From: PLA2 sp036273915
GTDB taxonomy: Bacteria > Planctomycetota > PLA2
Assembly (NCBI GenBank): GCA_036273915.1
Contig: DASUGR010000026.1
Coordinates: forward strand, 1-22,391
Reading direction: 5' to 3'
DNA length: 22,391 bases
Below, piece by piece: positions 1-6,417 of the stretch. The notes beneath the pieces are model-generated. The model was given only the letters and a program-made list of their open reading frames with translations, had not been told where the DNA came from and ran no database searches. Position 1 is the stretch's first letter, and each line of letters opens with the position of its first letter. The translations under genes were made by a program, and so were the position numbers.

Positions 1-960
1 CAGGTCGCGCTCGATCGACCGGAGCGGCCGGTAGAGGAAGAGCCCTCGCGCGTACTCCTCCTTCATCGATCGCCAGAAGCGCTCGATGAGAGCGACGGAG
101 CCCGTTCTCCCGATCGCACCGAAGCGGCGGCGGATGCCGCGGCGGCTGAGCGCGCGGCTGAACACGGCCGACGTGAGCTGGGGACCCTGGTCCGAGATGA
201 GGTGGCAGGGCGCACCGTGGCCGCGCACGGCCTCGCGGAGGAGCCGGACGGCGAACGCGGCCGTCGGCTCCAAAGCGCAGACGCGCAGCGCGAGCACCTT
301 CCTCGAGAAAGCGTCCACGACCGCGCCGACGAACACCGACCGGAAGATGCCGCCGACCCGCGTGAAGTCCACGAGCCAGATGTGGTTCGGACGCTTCGCG
401 AGGAGCTCGTCGGCGCGGCGCGGGAGGACGCGGGCGCCGGCGGCAGGCCGGGGCGGACGCTCACGGAGCGCGCGCTGGACCGTGGAGCGCGACGCCTTCA
501 TGCCGAGCCGTGCGAGGATCCCGGCGATCCGGCGACTCCCCCACCGCGGCCACTCGCCCTTGAGCCGGTGCGCGATCTCGCGGACGAGGTCGGGGACCTT
601 GTTCACGGGCGACTTCGCCTGGACGAGGTTCGCGCGTCCGGACCCGACGTCGCGGTTCCAGTTGATGATCGTCTGCGCCGCGAGTACGAAGGCGCGGGCC
701 GTGGCGGACACGGAGAGCCCGTACCGGGCGCGGTGCCACAGGATCGCGAGGCGCTCCCATGCGCGGTAGCGCGGGCGGCGGCGCGGGTCGGGACGAAGGA
801 GCCTCGCCCGCAGGAGCTCGATCTGCGCCCGCTGCCGCTCGACCGCCTCGCGCAGCGCGGCGATCTCCGCGACGAGGGGCCGGCGCCGGACGAGCTGCGA
901 GAGCCAACGATCGTGGCCGAGGGCGATCTCGCGGGCGACGAGGAGCAGGGCGCGGAGCAT
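1..960 (-). CDS. DDE integrase/transposase (rve core), 3' end outside window
   Basis: Cut-and-paste or copy-out transposase acting on DNA ends. The frame is open from ATG at 960 to the left edge (320 codons). The N-terminal part has an Arg/Glu-rich helical stretch (about residues 25-50) and helix-turn-helix-like segments (about 65-90 and 115-150). The retroviral-integrase core shows the catalytic triad: D198 in LVDFTRVGG, D257 in LISDQGP and E293 in LIERFWRSMKEEY. The 35 residues between D257 and E293 give the DD(35)E spacing of IS3/IS481-type enzymes. The start has no Shine-Dalgarno sequence but has TACGGT six bases upstream. The end and the terminal inverted repeats lie outside the window, so the IS family and integrity cannot be decided. 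Confidence 0.85.
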   Translation of the reverse strand, partial: MLRALLLVAREIALGHDRWLSQLVRRRPLVAEIAALREAVERQRAQIELLRARLLRPDPRRRPRYRAWERLAILWHRARYGLSVSATARAFVLAAQTIINWNRDVGSGRANLVQAKSPVNKVPDLVREIAHRLKGEWPRWGSRRIAGILARLGMKASRSTVQRALRERPPRPAAGARVLPRRADELLAKRPNHIWLVDFTRVGGIFRSVFVGAVVDAFSRKVLALRVCALEPTAAFAVRLLREAVRGHGAPCHLISDQGPQLTSAVFSRALSRRGIRRRFGAIGRTGSVALIERFWRSMKEEYARGLFLYRPLRSIERDL

Positions 961-966
961 CGGGCA

Positions 967-972
967 ACCGTA
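967..972 (-). promoter_or_regulatory. -10-like box, leaderless start of integrase
   Basis: TACGGT read on the minus strand ends six bases before the ATG at 960. No ribosome binding site is visible between them, which fits transcription starting at or near the start codon. Confidence 0.4.
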
Positions 973-1008
973 CACGAGGTCGGCTGCCCGTGGGACGCGA
1001 CCGCGGCG

Positions 1009-1227
1009 CTACAGCCACTTCTCGTCGGGGATGCCCGAGCCCTTCACGATGCTGCGCAGGGTCCCGATCGGGAGCACCTTGCCGCGGTGCTCCGGCACGA
1101 TCATCTGGCGGCGACCGTCCGGGTGCCGCCACTTCTGATGGCTGCCCTTCGTGGAGACGAGCTCGAAGCCGTGCGCCCGCAGCACGGCGACGACCTGTCG
1201 CGCGGTCAGGCGGGGCGCCTTGGCCAT
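1009..1227 (-). CDS. hicA: HicA-type mRNA interferase toxin
   Basis: Small type II toxin, 72 residues, the usual HicA size. HicA proteins have a double-stranded-RNA-binding-like fold and cleave mRNA using a conserved histidine. The expected pattern is present: a helix ending in LRAHGFEL, then KGSHQKW with the catalytic histidine at residue 30, then a strand (RRQMIVPEH) and the C-terminal LRSIVKGSGI helix. The ATG follows the HicB stop codon with no gap, so the two are translated together from one mRNA with the antitoxin first. The pair sits between an integrase and a repeat cluster, a typical place for a mobile toxin-antitoxin module. Confidence 0.9.
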   Translation of the reverse strand: MAKAPRLTARQVVAVLRAHGFELVSTKGSHQKWRHPDGRRQMIVPEHRGKVLPIGTLRSIVKGSGIPDEKWL

Positions 1228-1425
1228 TCACACGACGAGATCAACAACCTTCGCGCCCTTGCCGACGTCGCCGGCGGGCTCAAGGTAGAGCTCGATCGCC
1301 TCGCGGATGTTCCGGAACGCCTCCTCCTCCGTGTCGCCGGCGCTCGCGCAGCCGGGCAGCTCGGGGCAGTAGGCGGCGTACGAGCCCGCCTCGGCGTCGT
1401 ATTCGAGGACCACGCGGATCTTCAA
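1228..1425 (-). CDS. hicB: HicB-type antitoxin (short form)
   Basis: Antitoxin partner of the adjacent HicA, about 65 residues. The HicB N-terminal domain, which masks the toxin, is clear: KIRVVLEYDAEAGSY, then YCPELPGCASAGDTEEEA, then a helix. There is no C-terminal DNA-binding domain, so this is the short form and autoregulation through it is uncertain. I chose the TTG at 1425 because HicB homology begins there, GAGG lies just upstream, and TATAAT ends nine bases before it. The longer open frame upstream (to 1545) reads through repeat DNA and looks non-coding. The order is antitoxin then toxin. Confidence 0.85.
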   Translation of the reverse strand: MKIRVVLEYDAEAGSYAAYCPELPGCASAGDTEEEAFRNIREAIELYLEPAGDVGKGAKVVDLVV

Positions 1426-1434
1426 GGCACCTCG

Positions 1435-1440
1435 ATTATA
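1435..1440 (-). promoter_or_regulatory. -10 box of hicBA
   Basis: A perfect TATAAT on the minus strand ends nine bases before the TTG of hicB. No -35 hexamer is evident. A transcript starting 6-8 bases downstream would have almost no leader, leaving the GAGG near its 5' end. Confidence 0.5.
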
Positions 1441-1485
1441 GGACGACCGCGGGTGAGGCCGCGCGCCGGTTCGCGGGACCGTCCG

Positions 1486-1515
1486 CTGATGCGCTAGCGC
1501 TGCGCTTCTTTTGGA
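1486..1515 (+). repeat. Direct repeat copy 1 (about 30 bp)
   Basis: Begins CTGATGCGCTAGC and ends TGCGCTTCTTTTGGA. It is nearly identical to 1703-1733, differing at a few bases plus one indel. The two copies bracket a 187-bp segment holding a 9-bp tandem repeat, a hairpin and a tRNA 5' half. Confidence 0.8.
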
Positions 1516-1543
1516 CCATATGGACGGTATGGACCACATGGAC
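1513..1543 (+). repeat. 9-bp tandem repeat GGACNNNAT
   Basis: Three full units at 1513, 1522 and 1531 plus a final GGAC at 1540, in perfect 9-bp register. The same register and orientation recur at 4129-4150. It does not lie in a credible gene. Confidence 0.8.
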
Positions 1544-1556
1544 AAGTCGTCGTCGT

Positions 1557-1579
1557 AAGTCCTTGCGGGACAAGGACCT
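1557..1579 (+). repeat. Short palindromic element, copy 1
   Basis: Arms AAGTCCTTG and CAAGGACCT around a CGGGA loop, with one mismatch in nine pairs, followed by AGCG. A related copy lies at 4262-4284. In both places it follows the 9-bp tandem repeat on the same strand. With no T-run it is not a classical terminator, and it resembles a dispersed palindromic repeat. Confidence 0.65.
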
Positions 1580-1587
1580 AGCGACGC

Positions 1588-1627
1588 ATTATGAGTCCGC
1601 TGCTCTATCCGGTTGAGCTACGGCCCC
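1588..1627 (-). pseudogene. tRNA 5' half, CAT anticodon loop, truncated
   Basis: Read on the minus strand this is the 5' half of a tRNA: acceptor strand GGGGCCG, D stem GCTC/GAGC with an AACCGGATA loop, anticodon 5' stem GCGGA and loop CTCATAA (CAT anticodon, as in tRNA-Met or tRNA-Ile2). The sequence then diverges one base into the 3' anticodon stem, where TCCGC is expected, and runs into the palindromic repeat. No variable arm, T arm or 3' acceptor strand follows within 150 bases, so it cannot make a tRNA as it stands. Confidence 0.75.
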
Positions 1628-1702
1628 GCGTGTGCACAAGTCTACCAGCGGCGCGGACTTAGGGCGAGCGGGGACGTTCGCGCCGAGACTGCTCGGGACG
1701 CC

Positions 1703-1733
1703 CTGATGCGCTAGCTGATGCGCTTCTTTTGGA
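1703..1733 (+). repeat. Direct repeat copy 2 (about 31 bp)
   Basis: Second copy of the repeat at 1486-1515. It also contains an internal partial duplication (CTGATGCGCTAG then CTGATGCGCTTC). It is followed after 12 bases by a tRNA-like anticodon arm. Confidence 0.8.
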
Positions 1734-1736
1734 AGG

Positions 1737-2414
1737 TTGGCCCTACGGACTGAGAATCCGCAGGTGCCCTCGCAGCCGAACGCGCCGCGTCTGGTCGACG
1801 CGTATCTCGCGGAGTCCATCACCATCAGCAGGTTGCCGCCGCCGCACCTGCGGGAGGTCCCCTCCGCCAGGCGGCTCTACGCGGCCGAGCCACGCCTGCG
1901 CCTCGCGGTCGCGATCGAATGCGGCCACCGAATCGCCAAGGTGATCACCCAGCCATACGTGGCAACCTCGGTTCGCCGGCGTTTCCTCGACCGAATCCAC
2001 TCCGTCCTCTCGTTGCGCTGGCTTCTCGCCACGATCAAGAACGTCGTGCAAGCCGCACGGCAACGCATCTCCCCGGTGAGCCACGGATGGGACTACCTGC
2101 TCCTCGGGCACCACGATCGGCTTGTCCGCCTCTTCCGGCTGCTCCTCTTTCGACTTCCTCCAGTGGACTCCGGACAGATCCGGGAACTGCTCGAGGTTGT
2201 TCCCGCAAGGTCGCGGCTCGATCTACGGATGTTCCCCGTACGGCCCATGTACCACGCCGTCATCACGCACCTTCGGGCCGCCGACTCGACGCCGCCGGTG
2301 CACGCCATGGTTGCCGCGCACCATCGGCTCCTGAGCCCCAATGGCCCCGAGCCCCCGACGGACACGCTGGCGCTCGCAGAGGCCGTGCTCGCGGTGTATC
2401 CCGCAACGGAGTGA
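1737..2414 (+). CDS. Hypothetical protein, start uncertain
   Basis: I do not recognise this protein (up to 225 residues). Codon use from about 1780 onward is that of a real gene, with mostly G or C at third positions, in this frame only. The first dozen codons lie in tRNA/repeat-derived sequence, so the TTG at 1737 is probably not the natural start and the 5' end may have been lost. There is a leucine/arginine-rich middle (about residues 90-145) and many histidines near the C-terminus, with no signal peptide or known catalytic motif. Its stop falls where the oppositely oriented lipoprotein loses coding character, which suggests a recombination junction around 2415. It could also be the end of a larger displaced gene. 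Confidence 0.5.
   Translation: MALRTENPQVPSQPNAPRLVDAYLAESITISRLPPPHLREVPSARRLYAAEPRLRLAVAIECGHRIAKVITQPYVATSVRRRFLDRIHSVLSLRWLLATIKNVVQAARQRISPVSHGWDYLLLGHHDRLVRLFRLLLFRLPPVDSGQIRELLEVVPARSRLDLRMFPVRPMYHAVITHLRAADSTPPVHAMVAAHHRLLSPNGPEPPTDTLALAEAVLAVYPATE
1744..1765 (+). pseudogene. tRNA-like anticodon arm fragment
   Basis: CGGA and TCCG pair around a 7-base loop CTGAGAA, with T at the position-33 equivalent and GAG as a would-be anticodon. It is followed by CAGGT, which resembles a tRNA variable region. No T arm follows. This is either a second tRNA scrap on the opposite strand from the 1588-1627 remnant, or chance resemblance. Confidence 0.4.
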
Positions 2415-3327
2415 CGCCCCGCGCCAGCAGCCGGCCCCGGGGGTCGTACTTCGCGAGGAAGATGTCCTCGCCATCGGCGTCAAGCGTGGTCTCGTCCGCC
2501 GTCCCCTCGGCGAGCGTGATCGGGGCGTCGAAGCGGCCGGCCACGACGAAGGCCCCGTCGGCGAACGTCGCGACGTGCTGCGCCTGGTCCGTGTCGCCGG
2601 GACCGCGGATCTCGTTGAAAGTCCCCCGCTCGACCCTCACGCGCCCGGGCGCGATCGCCGAGACAGGCGGGTTCTTCCCGTCCGACGTCGTCGCGATAAC
2701 GAAGTAGAGCTCGTCCGGGACCGCATCGACGAAGTTCACCGCATCCTGCCGTGAGCCGTCCTGGTCGGGGCGCGCCGGACCGAGGACGAACTGATCCCCG
2801 GTCGTGGTCGTGTCGCCGTCGCCATCGAGCACGAGGACCGTCGTCGCGACGTTGTCGGGATCGTCGTCGACGTAGTCGACCTCGAGGCGTCCTCCCGGCC
2901 GCACGACCGTCTCCGTAGCGGGCGCGAGGATGCCGACGACGGGCGGCGCATTCACGATGATCGGGAGCGATGCCACCGCGACCGCGCGGCGCCCGCCCTC
3001 TTCCGCGACCGCGAGGAGGAAATACCGTCCCGGCGGCGCCGTACCCGTGTCCCACGACACCGACTGCTCCGAGCCCGCGGCTCCCGGGCGGTCCGCCGCG
3101 ATCAGGATCCGGTCGGCCTCAGTGCGGGGATCGCCGTCGGCGTCCGCATAGATGCTCGTCGCGCCGGAGTCCGGCGCGATGTCGTCGACGTAGCGGATCT
3201 CGAGGACAGCCCCGTGCGGCACCTCGACCGACGAGTCCGGCGCAAGCACCAAGACATGGGGCGCCCGGGCGCCGCCGCCGCATGCGGCGACGACCAACGG
3301 GAAGAGGAGCAGCGGGCGCGCGGTCAT
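2263..3327 (-). CDS. SBBP-type propeller lipoprotein, 3'-truncated
   Basis: Exported lipoprotein of unknown role. The N-terminus is a lipoprotein signal ending in LVVAAC (Cys16), with a GGAGG ribosome binding site before ATG 3327. Two Ig-like or cadherin-like segments follow (about residues 25-125 and 128-225), each with an acidic DADGDPRT- or DGDGDTTT-like loop that could bind calcium. A propeller blade of the SBBP kind follows, ending GEDIFLAKYDPRGRLLA. In this family the blade continues with a Trp and more Gly-rich repeats. Here the frame instead enters an Arg/Pro-rich tail of non-coding appearance (about the last 50 residues) that overlaps the opposite ORF. The original 3' end therefore appears to have been lost near position 2415. 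Confidence 0.75.
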   Translation of the reverse strand: MTARPLLLFPLVVAACGGGARAPHVLVLAPDSSVEVPHGAVLEIRYVDDIAPDSGATSIYADADGDPRTEADRILIAADRPGAAGSEQSVSWDTGTAPPGRYFLLAVAEEGGRRAVAVASLPIIVNAPPVVGILAPATETVVRPGGRLEVDYVDDDPDNVATTVLVLDGDGDTTTTGDQFVLGPARPDQDGSRQDAVNFVDAVPDELYFVIATTSDGKNPPVSAIAPGRVRVERGTFNEIRGPGDTDQAQHVATFADGAFVVAGRFDAPITLAEGTADETTLDADGEDIFLAKYDPRGRLLARGVTPLRDTPRARPLRAPACPSGARGHWGSGADGARQPWRAPAASSRRPEGA

Positions 3328-3414
3328 GGGATGCCTCCGTCACCAGAGAGGATGCCGATCCCCCCGTCCGACGGTCAGAGCGCATTCGCGGTAGCCTGGG
3401 CATGGGGCCTGCGA

Positions 3415-3420
3415 TAGGAT
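3415..3420 (+). promoter_or_regulatory. -10-like box of ECF sigma gene
   Basis: TAGGAT ends six bases before the GTG at 3427. The intervening GAAGAT holds no Shine-Dalgarno sequence, consistent with leaderless initiation. Confidence 0.45.
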
Positions 3421-3426
3421 GAAGAT

Positions 3427-3996
3427 GTGGAGCGCGATCCCCTTCGCGGCGCATTCGATCGGTTCCGGGAGCACGAGCCGTACATCCGGCGCATCGTTCT
3501 CGGGATCGTCCGGGATCCCGCCCGCGCGGACGACGTGATCCAGGAAACCTACGTCGTGGCGCTCTCGAGCGGCAGGGCGGCGCGCGACCCGAGGCAGTGG
3601 CTCGCGCGCGTCGCCCGGAACTTCGCGCTCCTGTCGCGGCGGCGGGACGCGCGGCGCGCGCGGAACGAGCGCCTGGGGGCGCGGCACGACGCCACGGGAC
3701 CGGTGGACGAGGCGCTCGCGGACTTCGAGGCGCGCCGCAGGGTGTTCCGCGCGATGCGGCGGCTCACCGCGATCGATCGCCACATGCTCACGTTGCGGTA
3801 CGCGGAGAAGACCAACTTCCTCGACATCGGCGCCCGCGTCGGATTGTCGGCCGAGGCCGCGCGTTCGCGGATCCGGCGCGCGCTGCAGACCCTGCGCGAG
3901 GCGCTCAGCGACGCATACGAGTCGACGACGCCCTGGTGGCGAGCCGATCTCCTGCCGGGATTCGAAAGCCCCGATCCGCGGGCGTTCGCTCGCTGA
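3427..3996 (+). CDS. ECF sigma-70 factor
   Basis: Alternative RNA polymerase sigma factor, 189 residues, the usual ECF length. Region 2 is marked by DPARADDVIQETYVVAL (about residues 30-47), which binds core polymerase and recognises the -10. Region 4 is a helix-turn-helix (about 130-160), with LTLRYAEKTNFLDIGARVGL and then SAEAARSRIRRALQ. Between them is a charged linker rich in Arg. The GTG start is the one in frame with region 2 and has TAGGAT six bases upstream. It is divergent from the truncated lipoprotein. No anti-sigma gene follows, so the controlling signal is unknown. Confidence 0.9.
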   Translation: MERDPLRGAFDRFREHEPYIRRIVLGIVRDPARADDVIQETYVVALSSGRAARDPRQWLARVARNFALLSRRRDARRARNERLGARHDATGPVDEALADFEARRRVFRAMRRLTAIDRHMLTLRYAEKTNFLDIGARVGLSAEAARSRIRRALQTLREALSDAYESTTPWWRADLLPGFESPDPRAFAR

Positions 3997-4128
3997 AGAC
4001 GCAGGCCCCGTCGAGCACGGGGAAGACGACCGTGCTGGTGCGCGATGGCGGCGTCGCCGTCCTGGCGGTAGAGGTAGTCGAAGCGGAGCGCTGGGTGCCA
4101 TCGATCTGCGGTTCCTTCTGGGCTTCAC

Positions 4129-4150
4129 GGACCAGATGGACGCCATGGAC
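4129..4150 (+). repeat. 9-bp tandem repeat GGACNNNAT, second locus
   Basis: Units at 4129 and 4138 plus a final GGAC at 4147, in the same register and strand as 1513-1543. It lies in the 410-bp stretch 3997-4406, where I see no gene. Confidence 0.7.
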
Positions 4151-4261
4151 AAACGCCGTGATCGCCTACGCGAACGGCGCCCCGCGCGCCGCTGCGCCTC
4201 GTCGCCGCCGGCCCTGGCCCAGACGGCCCCCGAGACCCCCTCCGAATCCAGTCGCGGCCGC

Positions 4262-4284
4262 AAGTCGTTGCGGGGCAAGGGACT
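4262..4284 (+). repeat. Short palindromic element, copy 2
   Basis: Begins AAGTCGTTGCGGGGCAAGG and continues GACTAGCG, matching the element at 1557-1584 with a few substitutions. The pairing is weaker than in copy 1. It again lies downstream of a GGACNNNAT tandem, here about 110 bases away rather than about 14. Confidence 0.6.
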
Positions 4285-4406
4285 AGCGCGCGCACGATCT
4301 GTTGGGAACTCGACCTCGTCAGACTTGCTCCTCTGTCCCGCCGCGGGGCTGGCGCCGTGCGCGAGGCGGCGGGGATTGGCTACGATGCCCGAATCCGAGG
4401 GAAGCC

Positions 4407-4714
4407 ATGATCAAGGCGTACAACAACAAGGGCCTCGCGTTCGGGTTGCCCGGGTTCGTCCTCCAGTTCGCCGGCCTGCCGGCCTGCCGATAGGGAACTT
4501 CCGGCCCGAGCTCGCGGGGCTGGGAAACGCGGCGCTGTTCCTCGACACCGTGCTGTTGATGGTCGGACTCGCCTACTACGCGGTGGCCAAGGGGCACCAT
4601 CCCGGTTGGTGCCTGATGGCCTTCCACTCCCGGATCGGGTTCATCGATCTGGGGGTGCTGCCCGGCCGCGCTGCCGACGCAGGTTCGGCCGACGCTCCGC
4701 GCGGGTCCGCATGA
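4407..4714 (+). pseudogene. Small membrane protein broken by an 8-bp tandem duplication
   Basis: The gene starts at ATG 4407 with a good GAGGGAAG ribosome binding site and TACGAT 20 bases upstream. The first frame gives MIKAYNNKGLAFGLPGFVLQ and stops at 4493. The rest continues in another frame with a clear membrane segment (FLDTVLLMVGLAYYAVAKGH) and LMAFHSRIGFIDLGVLPGR. The break coincides with GCCGGCCT repeated twice in tandem (4470-4485). Removing one copy joins the two halves as FAGLPIGNFRPE with no other change. I recall this as a family of short two- or three-helix membrane proteins of unknown role. The lesion looks recent because both halves keep good codon use. Confidence 0.75.
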
Positions 4715-4743
4715 CTTGGGCGCGAGGGCATCCGCATGACGTG

Positions 4744-4789
4744 CGGTCAGGGGCGCAGCGCAGCGAGACGCCCCTGCAGGTCCTGACCG
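4744..4789. terminator. Bidirectional hairpin between convergent genes
   Basis: CGGTCAGG pairs with CCTGACCG, and GGGGCG pairs with CGCCCC. The structure lies between the 4407-4714 gene and the oppositely oriented acetyltransferase, where a shared terminator is expected. There is no strong T-run. Confidence 0.5.
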
Positions 4790-4881
4790 TGCCCCTGCTC
4801 CCGAAGTTCCTCGGGCGCACGGCCAGCGCCGGCCGAGGAGGCGCGCCGGAAGGGGAAGTACCGCGGCCCGGCCGCCCGCGC

Positions 4882-5355
4882 CTACGCCAGCCGCAGGACG
4901 ACCTCGGCGATCTCCGCGCCGCGCGCGTTGGCGAAGCCCCGCTCGTGGCGGACGATCCTGAACCCGCACTTCTCGAGCACGCGGATCGAGCCCGCATTGT
5001 CGCTCGCGGCGCGTGCGAAGAGGGGGCGCGTCGTCTCGAGCAGGAGGAGCTCGCGGAGCGCCGCGGTCGCGACGCCCTTGCCCCAGTGCTCCCTCGCGAT
5101 CCAATAGGTGACCTCGCGCTGGGCGACCGGCCCGAAGCTCGCGATGGAGCCGGCCACCCGGCCCCCGAGCAAGATCGCCTTCTTCGCGACGGACGGCTCC
5201 GCGAGAAGGCGCGCCCAGTGGGCCATGAAGGCGGCCCGGTCCTCGGGGTCCTTCGCCGTGAAAGCCGCGATGCGGTTCGCATCCGGATCCCGCTGCTGCT
5301 CGAAAAGGGCAGGCAGGTCCGCCTCCCGGACATCCCGCAGCACGACCTCGACCAC
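4882..5355 (-). CDS. GNAT-family N-acetyltransferase
   Basis: Transfers an acetyl group from acetyl-CoA to an amino group; the substrate is unknown. The protein is 157 residues, a single GNAT domain like the RimJ/RimL or phosphinothricin acetyltransferase-like group. VLRDVREADLPALFE is the N-terminal strand and helix. The acetyl-CoA pyrophosphate loop is REHWGKGVA at about residues 88-96. The C-terminal part has ARAASDNAGSIRVLEKCGF, the usual Asn-x-x-Ser helix before the last strands. I chose GTG 5355 because homology starts there and TATGCT lies six bases before it. The longer open frame upstream looks non-coding. It is divergent from the broken TetR gene, which may once have controlled it. 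Confidence 0.85.
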   Translation of the reverse strand: MVEVVLRDVREADLPALFEQQRDPDANRIAAFTAKDPEDRAAFMAHWARLLAEPSVAKKAILLGGRVAGSIASFGPVAQREVTYWIAREHWGKGVATAALRELLLLETTRPLFARAASDNAGSIRVLEKCGFRIVRHERGFANARGAEIAEVVLRLA

Positions 5356-5361
5356 GGAGCC

Positions 5362-5367
5362 AGCATA
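5362..5367 (-). promoter_or_regulatory. -10-like box of GNAT gene
   Basis: TATGCT on the minus strand ends six bases before GTG 5355, with no Shine-Dalgarno sequence between. It supports that start and a leaderless mRNA. Confidence 0.45.
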
Positions 5368-5503
5368 CACAAGCGCGCGCGGCGGCCGTACGCCTCCCCG
5401 CCGGTTCAGCGACGTGCTCCGTGATGGCCGCCGATTCGTGGCCCGCGTTGCCTGCCCGCCCGCGCGAACCGCCTCCCCGGGAGGCCGCCGCGCTAGGATG
5501 CTC

Positions 5504-6048
5504 ATGCCCATGGGAACGCGGAAACCCGACGCCCGCATCGACCGCACGCGCGGCGCGATCATCGACTCCTTCAACGAGCTCAGGTCCCGACCTTACGGCG
5601 AGATCCGCGTGAGCGACATCGTCGCCGGGGCGGCGTCGGCCGCTCGACGTTCTACGAGCACTTCCGGGGCAAGGACGCGGTGCTCCGGCATGCGGCGGCA
5701 TGGGCGCTCGAGGCGCTCGCCGACGCGGTGACCGGGGAGGGCGGGACGGGGCCGCTCCGGCACGTGCTGGAGCATCTCCGGCAGAACCGCTGCGCGGCGC
5801 GGGGGCGGCTCGCCGGGGAGCGGGTGTGCCGCTGGCTCGCCGAGGTGATCGAGGTCCGTCTCGCCACGACCTGCGCGCAGGGCGCGACGACGATCATCCC
5901 GGTGAGGATCGCCGCGACGCAGATCGCGACCGCGCAGCTCGCGCTCATCCGCGCATGGCTCTCCGGACGCGACCCCTGCCCCACCGACGCCATCGTGGAC
6001 GCGCTCGCGCGAACCTCGCGTGCGATGGCGACCGCGGTCCTACCGTGA
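5504..6048 (+). pseudogene. TetR-family regulator with single-base frameshift
   Basis: One-component repressor with an N-terminal helix-turn-helix. The first frame gives RTRGAIIDSFNELRSRPYGE and RVSDIVAGA, then goes out of frame at about 5630. The expected recognition helix, GVGRSTFYEHFRGKDAVLRH, is intact in the next frame and continues to a full ligand-binding domain ending at 6048. Adding one G within the run around 5627-5636 restores the whole protein (about 181 residues). Three in-frame ATGs (5498, 5504, 5510) are possible starts; TAGGAT at 5494-5499 precedes them. It may be a true lesion or a base lost in a G/C-rich run during sequencing. Its end overlaps the convergent VOC gene by nine bases. 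Confidence 0.75.
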
Positions 6049-6417
6049 CGCGGAGGCCAATGGCCGCGCGACCTCCCAGTGGTGGCCGAAGGGATCCTCG
6101 ATCCGGCCGAGTCGCCAGCCGTGCGCGTCCGCGACGGGCGCGACCTCCCTCGCCCCTGCCGCCACCGCGCGCCTGCAGACCGCCTCCGGATCCGCGACGA
6201 TCAGCAGCATGCGGACCGAGCAGCCGCCCAGCGACTGGGGACTCGGGTTGAGGCCGGGAGTCTCCTCGGCCACCCAGAACTCGGCGCCGTCCACGGCGAG
6301 TCGCCCGACGCCGCCGCCGGGAACGCGGTAGAGCTCGCGCGCGCCGAACGCGACATCGTAGAACGCCATGGCGCGCGCCCAGTCGCGCACGGAGAGGGTC
6401 GCGGTGATGGTCGTCAT
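6040..6417 (-). CDS. VOC-superfamily (glyoxalase-like) protein
   Basis: Vicinal-oxygen-chelate fold protein, 125 residues. Members act as glyoxalases, dioxygenases or antibiotic-binding proteins; the substrate here is unknown. TATLSVRDWARAMAFYDVAF opens the first beta-alpha-beta-beta-beta module and RIEDPFGHHWEVA closes the second, the PhnB-like ending. AEFWVAEETPG lies between them. The ATG overlaps the stop of the upstream membrane-protein gene (ATGA), so the two are translationally coupled. Confidence 0.85.
   Translation of the reverse strand: MTTITATLSVRDWARAMAFYDVAFGARELYRVPGGGVGRLAVDGAEFWVAEETPGLNPSPQSLGGCSVRMLLIVADPEAVCRRAVAAGAREVAPVADAHGWRLGRIEDPFGHHWEVARPLASASR

Larger units (their letters stand above)
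3997..4406. other. Non-coding stretch with repeats
   Basis: There is no supported gene between the ECF sigma gene and the small membrane-protein pseudogene. It contains the second GGACNNNAT tandem and palindromic element. Open frames here lack consistent codon bias or recognisable motifs. TACGAT at 4381-4386 may be the -10 of the 4407 gene, with a 20-base leader carrying its ribosome binding site. Confidence 0.6.

Noticed and set aside
1426..1545. N-terminal extension of HicB to the ATG at 1545
   Set aside because: It translates the tandem repeat and direct repeat, and HicB homology and the TATAAT box both place the start at 1425.
1588..1765. A functional tRNA with an intron in the anticodon loop
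   Set aside because: The would-be 3' half is not found downstream on the same strand, no T arm is present, and the other fragment is on the opposite strand.
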